Position numbers and translations under genes: made by a program. A stretch of DNA of 16,321 bases from JANNFX01 sp031380225. GTDB lineage: Bacteria > Pseudomonadota > Alphaproteobacteria > Rhizobiales > Hyphomicrobiaceae. How positions within the stretch are numbered: position 1 is the first letter of the stretch; each line of letters starts with the position of its first letter. Shown here piece by piece: positions 1 through 7,094 of this stretch. Where the stretch lies: NCBI GenBank assembly GCA_031380225.1, contig JANNFX010000114.1, positions 1-16,321 on the forward strand, in the 5' to 3' direction. The notes beneath the pieces were generated by a model. That model saw nothing but the letters and a program-made list of their open reading frames with translations. It did not search any database and was not told the DNA's origin.

Positions 1-1
1 C

Positions 2-634
2 CAAGCAGCATGCGCTAAAAGTGCTGCCCAGCGCGCGAAGGCTGTTGCGACTGGACGCATGGAACTGACCGGCGTCTCGGCGTTCCCAAAACTTGGCGAC
101 GACGGCGTCAAAGCCGAACCGTGGCCAGCGATGACACGCAGCACTCCGGCAACTGCAGCTGCTGTTACGATCACACATCTCAAGATCAGCCGCAGCGCCG
201 AGCCTTTTGAAGCCCTGCGCGACGCGGCCGACGCTCACGCCGCCATGACCGGAAGGCCCTTCACCGTTTTCCTGGCTAGCCTTGGTGAGGTCATTGACCA
301 CAACATTCGCTCGACTTGGATCAAGAACTATCTCGCCGCCGGAGGCATCGCCGCCGATATGAGTGACGGTTACGCGGACGCCGCCACAGCCGCTGCCGCG
401 TTCAAGGCATCGGGCACCACCGCCGCCTGCATTTGCTCATCGGATACCGTGAATGCCGTCCATGCGGAAGCGACTGCGAAAGCGCTCAAGGCCGCTGGTG
501 CTAAACTGGTCCTCATGGCCGGCAAACCCGGCGCGAGCGAAGCCGCCCTCAAAACCGCCGGCGTCGACCAGTTCCTGTCCGCTGGCGCCGATGCCGTCGA
601 GGTCCTGGCAGGCTTGCACGCGAAGTTGCGCTGA
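2..634 (+). CDS. mutA: Methylmalonyl-CoA mutase small (beta) subunit, C-terminal part
   Basis: This is the 3' end of a gene whose start lies before the window; the frame is open from base 2 and 210 residues are visible. The product is the non-catalytic partner of methylmalonyl-CoA mutase, the adenosylcobalamin enzyme that interconverts methylmalonyl-CoA and succinyl-CoA in propionate metabolism. The visible part starts in the end of the mutase barrel (the LTGVSAFP stretch) and continues into the cobalamin-binding-like fold, with the segments FLASLGEVIDHNIRSTWIKN, CICSSDTV and LMAGKPG. The DxHxxG cobalamin ligand motif of the large subunit is absent, as expected for MutA. Codons are strongly GC-ending. 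The catalytic subunit gene mutB does not follow; a transporter gene begins 97 bp downstream. I am confident of the family. Confidence 0.9.
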   Translation, partial: QAACAKSAAQRAKAVATGRMELTGVSAFPKLGDDGVKAEPWPAMTRSTPATAAAVTITHLKISRSAEPFEALRDAADAHAAMTGRPFTVFLASLGEVIDHNIRSTWIKNYLAAGGIAADMSDGYADAATAAAAFKASGTTAACICSSDTVNAVHAEATAKALKAAGAKLVLMAGKPGASEAALKTAGVDQFLSAGADAVEVLAGLHAKLR

Positions 635-731
635 TCACAGTGCCAGGAATTCAGCACAAGCTAACCAGCCCCTTGCGCTTCAGTCTCCAACCCGGCATGA
701 CGCTTTGGTTTGAACCGAAGGAACCTGTCGT

Positions 732-1817
732 TTGATCAGCGCGTTGCGCGACCTGATGCTCGCCTCTGGCCCAGCCGGCTTGGCCGTAGCTGGTCTTGGC
801 ATTGGTTTGGCGTTCGGCGCGCTGGCCCAATGGGGTAACTTCTGCACCATGGGTTGCATCGCCGATACGGTGACGATGGGTGATACGCGCCGCCTCAGAG
901 CGTGGGCCCTAGCGGCCGCCGTCGCCATCATCGGCGTTGGGCTGATCCGCGCCTCGGGCTCGGCCGATCTTTCGAACTCGATGTACTTGGTGCCGCGCTT
1001 AAATTGGGCCGGGCATCTGATCGGAGGCGGAATTTTTGGTTTCGGCATGGTGCTGGCCGGCGGCTGCGCCAGCCGCAACGTAGTCCGCGCCGGCAGTGGC
1101 GATGTCAGGGCCATGATGTCGTTGTTCGTAACCTCGTTATTTGCCGCCATGACACTCGGCGGCGTGTTGGGTCCATTCCGTGCCAGTCTCGAAGACCATA
1201 CGCAGATGACGATGTCGTCACCGAGTTCAAGCTTGATTGATGTTGGCGCGCCGGTTTGGGGAACGTCTGACACAGCGATCCTCGCCGTGCCACTAATCAT
1301 CGGACTTTTGATTATTGCCACCTGTTTTTCGCTGCCGCGCTTCCGGACCGCAAAGCGCTACATCGTATCGGGCATCGGAACGGGACTGCTGATCGTTTTG
1401 GCGTGGTTGCTGACGGGGCTCGCGTACGACGAGATGGCCGTGCGTGTGCAGGCGCCCACTGCGCTCTCGTTCGTGAAACCGACCGTGGACAGCTTTGATT
1501 GGCTGTCGCGTTCGACGGCTATCGGGCTACCGGGCTTTGCTGTCACTTCGGTATTTGGAACCGCGATTGGCGCCGCCATCATCGCCTGGTTCCAGGGCCG
1601 CTTCAAAATCATCACATTTGCCGGTCGCGCTGACACAGCACGTCACTTGGGTGGCGCCGCATTGATGGGAATTGGCGGCGTGATGGCGCTCGGTTGCAGT
1701 ATCGGCCAAGGCGTCAGCGGGATTTCGACCTTGAGCCTCGGATCGTTCATCGCGGTGGCGGCCATGATCACTGGCGCGGTTGGGGCCATCAAGGCGCTGG
1801 AAAAATACGCAGTGTAA
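732..1817 (+). CDS. YeeE/YedE-family (TsuA-like) sulfur-compound transporter
   Basis: This 361-aa polytopic inner-membrane protein belongs to the YeeE/YedE family, whose characterised members (TsuA) import thiosulfate. The halves carry the family's cysteine motifs: GNFCTMGC (Cys38, Cys41), LAGGCASRN (Cys112) and ALGCSIGQG (Cys322). In this family, conserved cysteines in the pore pass on the sulfur substrate. The length fits the long two-repeat form. The TTG start is preferred because AAGGA at 718-722 sits 9 bases before it; the next ATG in frame (756) lacks a better site. No TusA-like sulfur carrier gene adjoins it, although TsuA genes often have one, so the exact substrate is inferred. It converges on purD with only 7 bp between the stop codons and no visible terminator. 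Confidence 0.85.
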   Translation: MISALRDLMLASGPAGLAVAGLGIGLAFGALAQWGNFCTMGCIADTVTMGDTRRLRAWALAAAVAIIGVGLIRASGSADLSNSMYLVPRLNWAGHLIGGGIFGFGMVLAGGCASRNVVRAGSGDVRAMMSLFVTSLFAAMTLGGVLGPFRASLEDHTQMTMSSPSSSLIDVGAPVWGTSDTAILAVPLIIGLLIIATCFSLPRFRTAKRYIVSGIGTGLLIVLAWLLTGLAYDEMAVRVQAPTALSFVKPTVDSFDWLSRSTAIGLPGFAVTSVFGTAIGAAIIAWFQGRFKIITFAGRADTARHLGGAALMGIGGVMALGCSIGQGVSGISTLSLGSFIAVAAMITGAVGAIKALEKYAV

Positions 1818-1824
1818 TACTGAT

Positions 1825-3111
1825 TTATGTTGGCTCGCTATCAGAACGGCCGATGGCACGCCAGCCGATGTCGGTGCGATAGAACCCGCCGGGCCAATCG
1901 ATCTTAGCAACAGCCTCATAGGCGCGCGCCTGCGCTTCAGCGACCGTCTTGCCGCGCGCTGTGACGGCCAACACCCGTCCGCCATCGGCAACCAACGTGT
2001 CGCCGTCTAACTTAGTGCCAGCATGGAAGACGCGCACGTCTTCCATTTTTCCGGCTTTGTTTAGCCCGCGGATTTCGGTGCCTTTGGTGGGCGTGCCGGG
2101 ATAACCATCGGCGGCCATCACGACCGTCAACGCCGCTTCATCGCGCCACTTGACTTTGGCTTCATGCAGCTTGCCTTTTGACGTGGCCAGCATCAACTCC
2201 AATAGATCTGACTTCAGCCGCATCATCAGCACTTGCGTTTCCGGATCACCAAAGCGGACGTTGTACTCGATCAATTTCGGGCCGCTTTCAGTGATCATCA
2301 GCCCGGCAAACAGCACGCCTTTGAACGGCGTGCCGCGCGTCGCCATGGCGGCGACGGTCGGCGTGATGATTTCTTTTAACACTTGTTTCTCTAGTGCCGC
2401 TGTCATGACCGGGGCCGGCGAATAGGCCCCCATGCCGCCGGTATTAGGTCCGGTATCGCCGTTACCAACGCGCTTATGATCTTGGGCAGAGCCCAGCGAC
2501 AGCACATGCGTGCCGTCACAGAGCGCGAAGAAACTAGCTTCCTCACCTTCGAGAAATTCTTCGATCACAACCTCGGCGCCGGCCTGGCCAAATGCGCCAC
2601 CGAAGCAGGCGTCAACGGCGGCTTCGGCTTCGGCCTTGGAGGTGGCGATGATAACGCCTTTGCCGGCCGCCAAGCCGTCAGCTTTGACTACGACAGGCAG
2701 CGCATGATCCGTGAGATAAGCTTTGGCAGCGGCAGCATCTGTGAAGCGCCCATAGGCGGCGGTTGGAATATTGTGCGCACGGCATAGGTCTTTGGTGAAC
2801 CCTTTTGAGCCTTCGAGTTGAGCTGCTCGCGAAGACGGCCCGAATTGGCGGATGCCAGCAGCGGCCAATGCGTCGGTCAATCCGGCAACGAGCGGCCCTT
2901 CCGGTCCGACGACGACCAAGCCGATGTCTTTCTTGTCGCAAAACGCGATGACCTCAGCGGCGTTGGCGCTATCAAGCGCCACGCACTTCGCAAACTCTGC
3001 GATCCCGGGATTTCCAGGCGCACAATAGAGCTTATCAAGCTTGGCTGATTTTGAGAGAGCGTAGGAGAGCGCATGCTCGCGGCCGCCCGAGCCAATGAGG
3101 AGAACGTTCAT
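1825..3111 (-). CDS. purD: Phosphoribosylamine--glycine ligase (GARS)
   Basis: This complete 428-aa protein joins glycine to 5-phosphoribosylamine with ATP, the second step of de novo purine synthesis, in the cytoplasm. The N-terminus MNVLLIGSGGREHAL is the standard PurD start. ATP-grasp features follow in order: VVVKADGLAAGKGV near residue 140, EEFLEGEEASFF, the GDTGPNTGGMGAYSPAP loop, and the metal-binding EYNVRFGDPETQ. Family length is about 420-430 aa, so it is intact. The ATG at 3109-3111 has no clear Shine-Dalgarno site; instead a hairpin lies 10 bases upstream (3122-3149), listed separately. The gene is read alone, towards the transporter gene, and its upstream neighbour on the same strand is a terminated DUF465 gene, so it probably has its own promoter. 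Confidence 0.97.
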   Translation of the reverse strand: MNVLLIGSGGREHALSYALSKSAKLDKLYCAPGNPGIAEFAKCVALDSANAAEVIAFCDKKDIGLVVVGPEGPLVAGLTDALAAAGIRQFGPSSRAAQLEGSKGFTKDLCRAHNIPTAAYGRFTDAAAAKAYLTDHALPVVVKADGLAAGKGVIIATSKAEAEAAVDACFGGAFGQAGAEVVIEEFLEGEEASFFALCDGTHVLSLGSAQDHKRVGNGDTGPNTGGMGAYSPAPVMTAALEKQVLKEIITPTVAAMATRGTPFKGVLFAGLMITESGPKLIEYNVRFGDPETQVLMMRLKSDLLELMLATSKGKLHEAKVKWRDEAALTVVMAADGYPGTPTKGTEIRGLNKAGKMEDVRVFHAGTKLDGDTLVADGGRVLAVTARGKTVAEAQARAYEAVAKIDWPGGFYRTDIGWRAIGRSDSEPT

Positions 3112-3121
3112 AGGGCAATGA

Positions 3122-3149
3122 CTTGACCCAGCAAATCCGGCTGGTCAAG
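3122..3149 (-). promoter_or_regulatory. Hairpin in the purD leader
   Basis: Read on the minus strand, CTTGACCAGC pairs with GCTGGGTCAAG across a 7-base loop, giving ten base pairs with one bulged G. It ends 10 bases before the purD ATG, where a ribosome-binding site would be expected. It lacks a T tract, so it is not an intrinsic terminator. It may affect purD translation or be part of an operator; this is inference. Confidence 0.4.
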
Positions 3150-3259
3150 CCTCAGCCGCTGGCCATGCACCAAATCAATGCCGTGTTTTGTGTGAGCGGT
3201 GTTGACGAATGACCCGGTGGGCTGCGCTGGCTGATTGCAGCACTCCCCCCACCGGATAC

Positions 3260-3289
3260 AAAAAAAGCCAGCCCCGTTGCCGGGCCGGC
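3260..3289 (-). terminator. Rho-independent terminator after the minus-strand DUF465 gene
   Basis: On the minus strand GCCGGCCC (3289-3282) pairs with GGGCTGGC (3274-3267), an 8-bp GC-rich stem with one G-U pair, followed directly by seven T (3266-3260). On the plus strand the same position is an A-C mismatch, so the hairpin is oriented for the minus-strand transcript. It lies 7 bp after the stop codon at 3297 and separates this gene from purD. Confidence 0.85.
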
Positions 3290-3296
3290 CTGGTGT

Positions 3297-3476
3297 CTAA
3301 TGCCGTGTCTGGGACGACGACAAGAGTGCGATTTGATCTTTGAGCTTCAACTTTTCACGTTTCAGCCGGGCGATATCTTCATCTGTCGAACCCGGTCGTG
3401 ACATCTCCTCTTTAATGCGGCGCTCAAGGTGCCGATGCTTTTCAGACAATTCTTGCAGGTGAGACGATAACGCCAT
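3297..3476 (-). CDS. YdcH/DUF465 family small coiled-coil protein
   Basis: This is a 59-aa protein. It begins MALSSHLQELSEKHRHLERR and contains the family core DEDIARLKREKLKLKDQI, typical of YdcH/DUF465 proteins: two helices forming an antiparallel hairpin, rich in Lys, Glu and Leu. The cellular role of the family is not well established. The ATG is supported by GGAGGT four bases upstream (in 3481-3486). The gene is transcribed alone, is closed by the terminator at 3260-3289, and is divergent from a second member of the same family starting at 3772. The 295 bp between them hold short AT-rich stretches with TTAA motifs but no promoter I can assign. Confidence 0.85.
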   Translation of the reverse strand: MALSSHLQELSEKHRHLERRIKEEMSRPGSTDEDIARLKREKLKLKDQIALLSSSQTRH

Positions 3477-3771
3477 TCTAACCTCCGTGTGACGGTTGAT
3501 GACGGAGCCATGGTGACAGAGTTTTCCGGCCTTGTCTATTTCGAACCGCGCCAGAGATAACTGAACCTTAAATCGCGGCTTAATGTTCTACTAAGCTTCA
3601 GCTTAAGCCAGCTAACCCCCCAAAATGCTGTGGTTTTTAGCTGCCCGCGGGGGCTCAGTTGCTTGCATGGGTCAACAAATACGCGCATAACGCCCCCGAT
3701 TGTGCCCCCAATTTGAATTTAGCGGCTGCCGGGGCAGGCAGCGGGCTTGTTAACGTTCGGATATCGGCAGA

Positions 3772-3978
3772 ATGCAGCGGCGGGATGAGAGGGATTTACG
3801 CGAGGAGCTGGTTAAACTCCGGGCCGAGCATCGCGACCTCGACGCTGAGATCGTAGCCTTGGAAGTCAGCAACTCGGCTGATCAATTGCTGATTCGCCGT
3901 CTCAAAAAACGCAAGCTGACGTTGAAAGACCAGATCACCGCACTCGAAGACCGTCTGACGCCGGATATCATTGCTTAA
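3772..3978 (+). CDS. YdcH/DUF465 family small coiled-coil protein, second copy
   Basis: This 68-aa, highly charged protein ends in the family signature SADQLLIRRLKKRKLTLKDQI, followed by a short tail ending PDIIA. An N-terminal helix (ELVKLRAEHRDLDAEIVALE) pairs with the C-terminal one in the family's helical hairpin. It shares the RLK-K-KL-LKDQI core with the divergent 59-aa gene at 3297-3476, but the rest differs, so the two are old paralogues or two standing subfamilies, not a recent duplication. The Shine-Dalgarno site before the ATG is weak (CGGCAG). The 256 bp after the stop, up to the next gene, hold nothing I recognise. Confidence 0.85.
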   Translation: MQRRDERDLREELVKLRAEHRDLDAEIVALEVSNSADQLLIRRLKKRKLTLKDQITALEDRLTPDIIA

Positions 3979-4234
3979 GTCCAGGACTGCGCGGGTGCGG
4001 GCCTGCATCATCACTGTGATCGATCTTGCTCACATAGTTTCGCGAGCGGTTGCTACTTCAGCTTCAAGCCCATCAACCCACAGCAAAGATTACGTTCTCC
4101 AAGTTTCAACAGCAACACTCAACAACTTTGTTGGTGGACTACGGCTCGCGCGCTTGACTGCGGCGGGACAGAGTTTACGCCCAGCGACTAGGCCGTGACT
4201 GTCAGGGTCGATATAAGTCTCATTAGGATTTCCA

Positions 4235-5146
4235 ATGATCTCAAACAGATTTAGAAGCGGCAGTGCTCTGCTCCGCACTGCGGCAAGTACCTTTGCAGTC
4301 CTCGCTGTTATGAGCGCTGGAAGCCTTTCCGTTTTTTCAGTTGCACCGGCTGCGGCTGAAGCGGTGGTCAAGTCGACCAAGCATAAAATCCGTTCGGCCA
4401 GTTATGTCGTGACCTCCTTGTCCAAGAAGGGTTTCAAGGTCAATGGCGTGCGCCGCAAGGCCCAAGTTTACTTCGTTAAAGTTGGGAAAGGCGGGTCGTC
4501 GGCCATTCTAGCTATTGATGGCTACAGCGCTGAGATCATCGGATTGAAGCTGTTGAAGCCCGCGTCTGGCGTAACGCCCAAGAAGCGTGGCTCCGGTCCG
4601 CGCCATTTTGTCGATGTCACCTACGAATTTGGCTACATCATTCGCGAGAGTGTCTATGAATCCTACACCTTGATCTCGTCGACGGAAATCTCTTCGACTG
4701 AAGAATATTCTTTTGTCAGCTATTCAGAGAGCGAAGAGGTGACCTACGAAGAAGTCGAGCACGATGCATCGGCTGACCTCGACGACGGCTCAGCGGAGGA
4801 TACGGCCGGTGATACGGAAGCTGGCGCCAACAACGATAAGGACGACGGCGCCGCCGACGACTCCTACAACGCCAACGACAATGCTGCCGATGACAGCGCC
4901 GCCAGTGATGATGCCGCCAGCGACGACAATAGTGGTGGCAACGACGACAACAGTGCCAGTGACGACGCTGGCGCCAGCGATGACGGTCCCGCGGCCGATG
5001 ACCCTGGTGCGACCGACGACGGCGGCGGAAGCGACGACAGCAGTGGCGGGAATGATGACGGCGGTGGCAGCGACGATAGCAGCGGCGGTAACGATGACGG
5101 CGGCGGCAGCGACGATAGCGGCGGCGGGAATGATGGCGACGGCTAA
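4235..5146 (+). CDS. Secreted PepSY-like protein with a long acidic repeat tail
   Basis: This 303-aa exported protein is of unknown function. Residues 1 to about 43 form a Sec signal peptide: positive start, hydrophobic FAVLAVMSAGSLSVFSV, and an Ala-rich cleavage site (PAAAEA). Residues about 52-107 look like a PepSY-type domain: a helix, then GFKVNGVRRKAQVYFVKV and a strand with the AIDGYSAEIIGLKLL ending that PepSY domains show. Residues 125-175 are rich in Tyr, Ser, Thr and Glu. From about 178 to the end the chain is almost only Asp, Gly, Ser, Ala and Asn, finishing in three 13-residue repeats (261-299). Such a tail should be disordered and strongly acidic, and could bind Ca2+ or other cations; this is inference. 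AGGA lies 6 bases before the ATG. A strong terminator follows 24 bp after the stop, so it is transcribed as a single unit or is last in one. Confidence 0.8.
   Translation: MISNRFRSGSALLRTAASTFAVLAVMSAGSLSVFSVAPAAAEAVVKSTKHKIRSASYVVTSLSKKGFKVNGVRRKAQVYFVKVGKGGSSAILAIDGYSAEIIGLKLLKPASGVTPKKRGSGPRHFVDVTYEFGYIIRESVYESYTLISSTEISSTEEYSFVSYSESEEVTYEEVEHDASADLDDGSAEDTAGDTEAGANNDKDDGAADDSYNANDNAADDSAASDDAASDDNSGGNDDNSASDDAGASDDGPAADDPGATDDGGGSDDSSGGNDDGGGSDDSSGGNDDGGGSDDSGGGNDGDG
5015..5131 (+). repeat. Three 39-bp tandem repeats coding DDGGGSDDSSGGN
   Basis: Three in-frame units lie at 5015-5053, 5054-5092 and 5093-5131, each coding DDGGGSDDSSGGN; the last unit has one Ser replaced by Gly. Codons differ at third positions between units (GGA/GGT/GGC, GAC/GAT), so they are not freshly copied. 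The more irregular acidic stretch from about 4770 looks like older, decayed versions of the same theme. Confidence 0.85.
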
Positions 5147-5170
5147 GCCAGGCTAGTTTTGCGACGTTTC

Positions 5171-5200
5171 AAACGCCTCTCCAGAAATGGGGAGGCGTTT
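5171..5200 (+). terminator. Rho-independent terminator after the acidic-repeat gene
   Basis: AAACGCCTCTCC (5171-5182), a 6-base loop and GGGGAGGCGTTT (5189-5200) form a 12-bp stem with one T-G pair. The arm ends in TTT followed by GTCGTT, so the T tract is short, but the A/T ends of the stem also make it partly usable in the reverse direction. It lies 24 bp after the stop at 5146. Confidence 0.75.
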
Positions 5201-5307
5201 GTCGTTAAGACCTTGCCAAGTTGCTGGTGGGCGCCGAACATCACATCGCCAATGCAATAGCGTGGGCTTTTTGCTTCCGCAGTGTGCCTACCGGCACTCG
5301 AGTCCTT

Positions 5308-5326
5308 CCGGCTCAAATGGAGCCGG
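5308..5326. other. Short perfect hairpin in the intergenic region
   Basis: CCGGCTC (5308-5314) and GAGCCGG (5320-5326) form a perfect 7-bp stem with a 5-base loop, followed by TTCTGTTC. It lies in the 248 bp between the terminator at 5200 and the gene at 5449. It could be a weak terminator or part of an untranslated leader. Nothing else in this gap is recognisable. Confidence 0.4.
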
Positions 5327-5448
5327 TTCTGTTCGCACCGGAAGGTGCTCTAGGAGCGGCGCCAACCTTGTCACGGCTCTGAGTCCAACAATTTTCTGCC
5401 ACGGGAATCATGATCGGTCGCGGCGGGGCTCGATCGCGAGGATAGACA

Positions 5449-5841
5449 ATGACCACACATCCAAAAAACATCGGCGATGTTCTCGACCGGCTGACGGAGA
5501 ATTCGGCAACCGAACTTGATGCGGTTGAGCGACTGGCCAACGCCATCCGCCGCGCCGATGAGCGCATGCTTGAGGAGGTGCGCTCGGTGACCCTGATGCA
5601 TGAAGCCAGGCGCGAGGCGATCTTCGGTGAACTGCAACATCTCGCCAACCGGTTATGCGCGCTGCCCACTGGCCACACTGTCAGCGATCCGATCCCAGTC
5701 ATCCACCAGCCCCCGCTTGATGCGACACCCGTCAGCATCGGCCCGCAACATGCGCCGTGCGCCGGCGACTGGCGCGAAGCGACGCAACGCATCGACGAAG
5801 AAATCGACCAATACTTCGGCCGCTCGGGGCCACGGCATTGA
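5449..5841 (+). CDS. Hypothetical helical protein, 130 aa
   Basis: I do not recognise a family for this 130-aa protein. It has no signal peptide or membrane segment and is probably cytoplasmic. Residues about 5-70 are predicted helical with heptad-like spacing (VLDRLTENSATELDAVERLA, then RADERMLEEVRSVTLMHEAR), so a coiled coil or helical bundle is likely. A Pro-rich linker (about 74-103) follows, then a second acidic helix ending in DEEIDQYFGRSG. GAGG about 9 bases before the ATG supports the start, and GC-rich third positions support coding. It stands alone on its strand and its stop lies 11 bp from the stop of the convergent WD40 gene. Confidence 0.6.
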   Translation: MTTHPKNIGDVLDRLTENSATELDAVERLANAIRRADERMLEEVRSVTLMHEARREAIFGELQHLANRLCALPTGHTVSDPIPVIHQPPLDATPVSIGPQHAPCAGDWREATQRIDEEIDQYFGRSGPRH

Positions 5842-5852
5842 GGCGTGTGCTT

Positions 5853-7094
5853 TCACCGAGGTGGATGCACGTCCGTTCCAATGCGGCGGTCAAAGGTGCC
5901 GGTGGAAATTTCCCAGACTCGCACGTCTGATCCCATCGACCCTGTGACCGCAAATTTGCCATCCGGGCTGACATCGACGGCGTGGCACAGATCGCCAAAC
6001 GGCCCGAACTGGCGCACGATTTGGGCGGTTGCGATGTCCCATAAGACGGGATTTCGCTGGCAACTGATCAGCCCCTTGCCATCGGCGGTAAACGCCACAT
6101 CGAAGACGCTGAACATCGGGTGGACGATGATGGTTTGTACTTCGCGCTTGTCAGCTACCGCGTATATAACCACGATACCGTCGTAAGCCACCGCCATCTG
6201 CGCCCCGTCACTTGAAAACGCGATTGCGTCGGGCCGGCCGGAGCCATTGTGCTTAAACTCGACCACTTTCGCACCCGTTTCGAGCTTCCACAAACGGACA
6301 ATCGTAAACTTGCCATCGCCCTCAGCTCCAGTTGCGACAAGGCCAGCCGCCTCCGACACCGCGACTGCCGTTGCATTCGGCTTATGTCCGGGCAACTTGT
6401 AGCGCACGGCATTTGTTGCCGAGTCAATGGCCAGCACCTCATCGGCAGCACCGGCCAGAAACAGCAATCCCTTCGATGTCGAGGCCATTTTGGGCGGAAA
6501 CGTCTCGTCGGGCATTATGGTCGCGAAGGGAATGTCGGTGATGGTTTTGCCGGTCGCCGTTTCAACGATGCGCACCGGATGTTTGTCGCTCGCAATGGCG
6601 ATCCTGCTGCCGTCTCCGATGAAAATCGCCAAGCGCACATAGACGGGATCAGGTTCTCCGGCCAACGGCTTTATGGGTGGCACAATGACTTTGAGAACCG
6701 GTTTGCCGGATGCCGCGTCCCACACTCTTATCGAGCCATCGCGGCTGGCGCTCAGAATGCTCCGGCCGTCGGGGCTGTAGCGGGCGTCATAAATCCAATC
6801 GGTATGTGTTGCGTCCGGCGCCGGATCGGCCGTGTCATTAACAGGTTTGGACGGCAGGTCGATGCGGCCGCATTCCATGAGCATATCCCACTCTGTAATC
6901 TCTCGCTCGCGCTTGCCGCTATCGGCTTCAATCTTGTCGAGCCCGGCCTTTTGCATGTCCGGGTTTTTGCAAACCTGCCGCATCAGCGCCTCGGCTGTTT
7001 TTTCCGCAAGGCTCGGGTCTTGGGCATTGAGTGGTGTGGCGAGCAACGCAACCGGGGCCAAGATTAGGGTAAAAACTAAGAGCGATGCGCGCAT
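5853..7094 (-). CDS. Exported WD40-repeat beta-propeller protein
   Basis: This 413-aa protein starts with a Sec signal peptide (MRASLLVFTLILAPVALLAT, cleavage probably after LNA at 24). Residues 25-97 form a separate helical region with two cysteines (Cys42 and Cys75) that could pair in the periplasm. From about residue 98 there are seven WD40-type blades. The clearest are YSPDGRSILSASRDGSIRVW, FSSDGAQMAVAYDGIVVIYA and VSPDGKFAVTGSMGSDVRVW; several blades lack the usual Trp-Asp. Seven blades would close one propeller, generally a protein-binding platform with no catalysis. The partner is unknown. GGAG lies 9 bases upstream of the ATG. It is transcribed alone, convergent with the 130-aa gene; no terminator is visible between them. 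I am sure of fold and export, not of function. Confidence 0.85.
   Translation of the reverse strand: MRASLLVFTLILAPVALLATPLNAQDPSLAEKTAEALMRQVCKNPDMQKAGLDKIEADSGKREREITEWDMLMECGRIDLPSKPVNDTADPAPDATHTDWIYDARYSPDGRSILSASRDGSIRVWDAASGKPVLKVIVPPIKPLAGEPDPVYVRLAIFIGDGSRIAIASDKHPVRIVETATGKTITDIPFATIMPDETFPPKMASTSKGLLFLAGAADEVLAIDSATNAVRYKLPGHKPNATAVAVSEAAGLVATGAEGDGKFTIVRLWKLETGAKVVEFKHNGSGRPDAIAFSSDGAQMAVAYDGIVVIYAVADKREVQTIIVHPMFSVFDVAFTADGKGLISCQRNPVLWDIATAQIVRQFGPFGDLCHAVDVSPDGKFAVTGSMGSDVRVWEISTGTFDRRIGTDVHPPR

Noticed and set aside
3548..3616. TTAA-spaced motifs between the DUF465 genes as CtrA sites
   Set aside because: The spacing is 8 or 6 bases where the CtrA consensus needs 7, so the match is incomplete.
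4212..4217. TATAAG as a -10 box for the acidic-repeat gene
   Set aside because: No -35 at proper spacing and the transcript would start about ten bases from the ATG, leaving out most of the ribosome site.
4764..5156. 130-codon plus-strand frame rich in Thr and Ala inside the acidic-repeat gene
   Set aside because: It is the second phase of the GAY/GGY-rich repeats; the regular codons suppress stops. No ribosome site and no signal of its own.
5313..5792. 159-codon minus-strand frame opposite the 130-aa gene
   Set aside because: The plus-strand frame has a ribosome site and helical heptad pattern; the minus frame is Ser/Arg-rich as expected for a shadow.
6249..7067. 272-codon plus-strand frame opposite the WD40 gene
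   Set aside because: Antisense shadow; Arg/His-rich product without domain, whereas the minus strand shows a signal peptide and seven blades.
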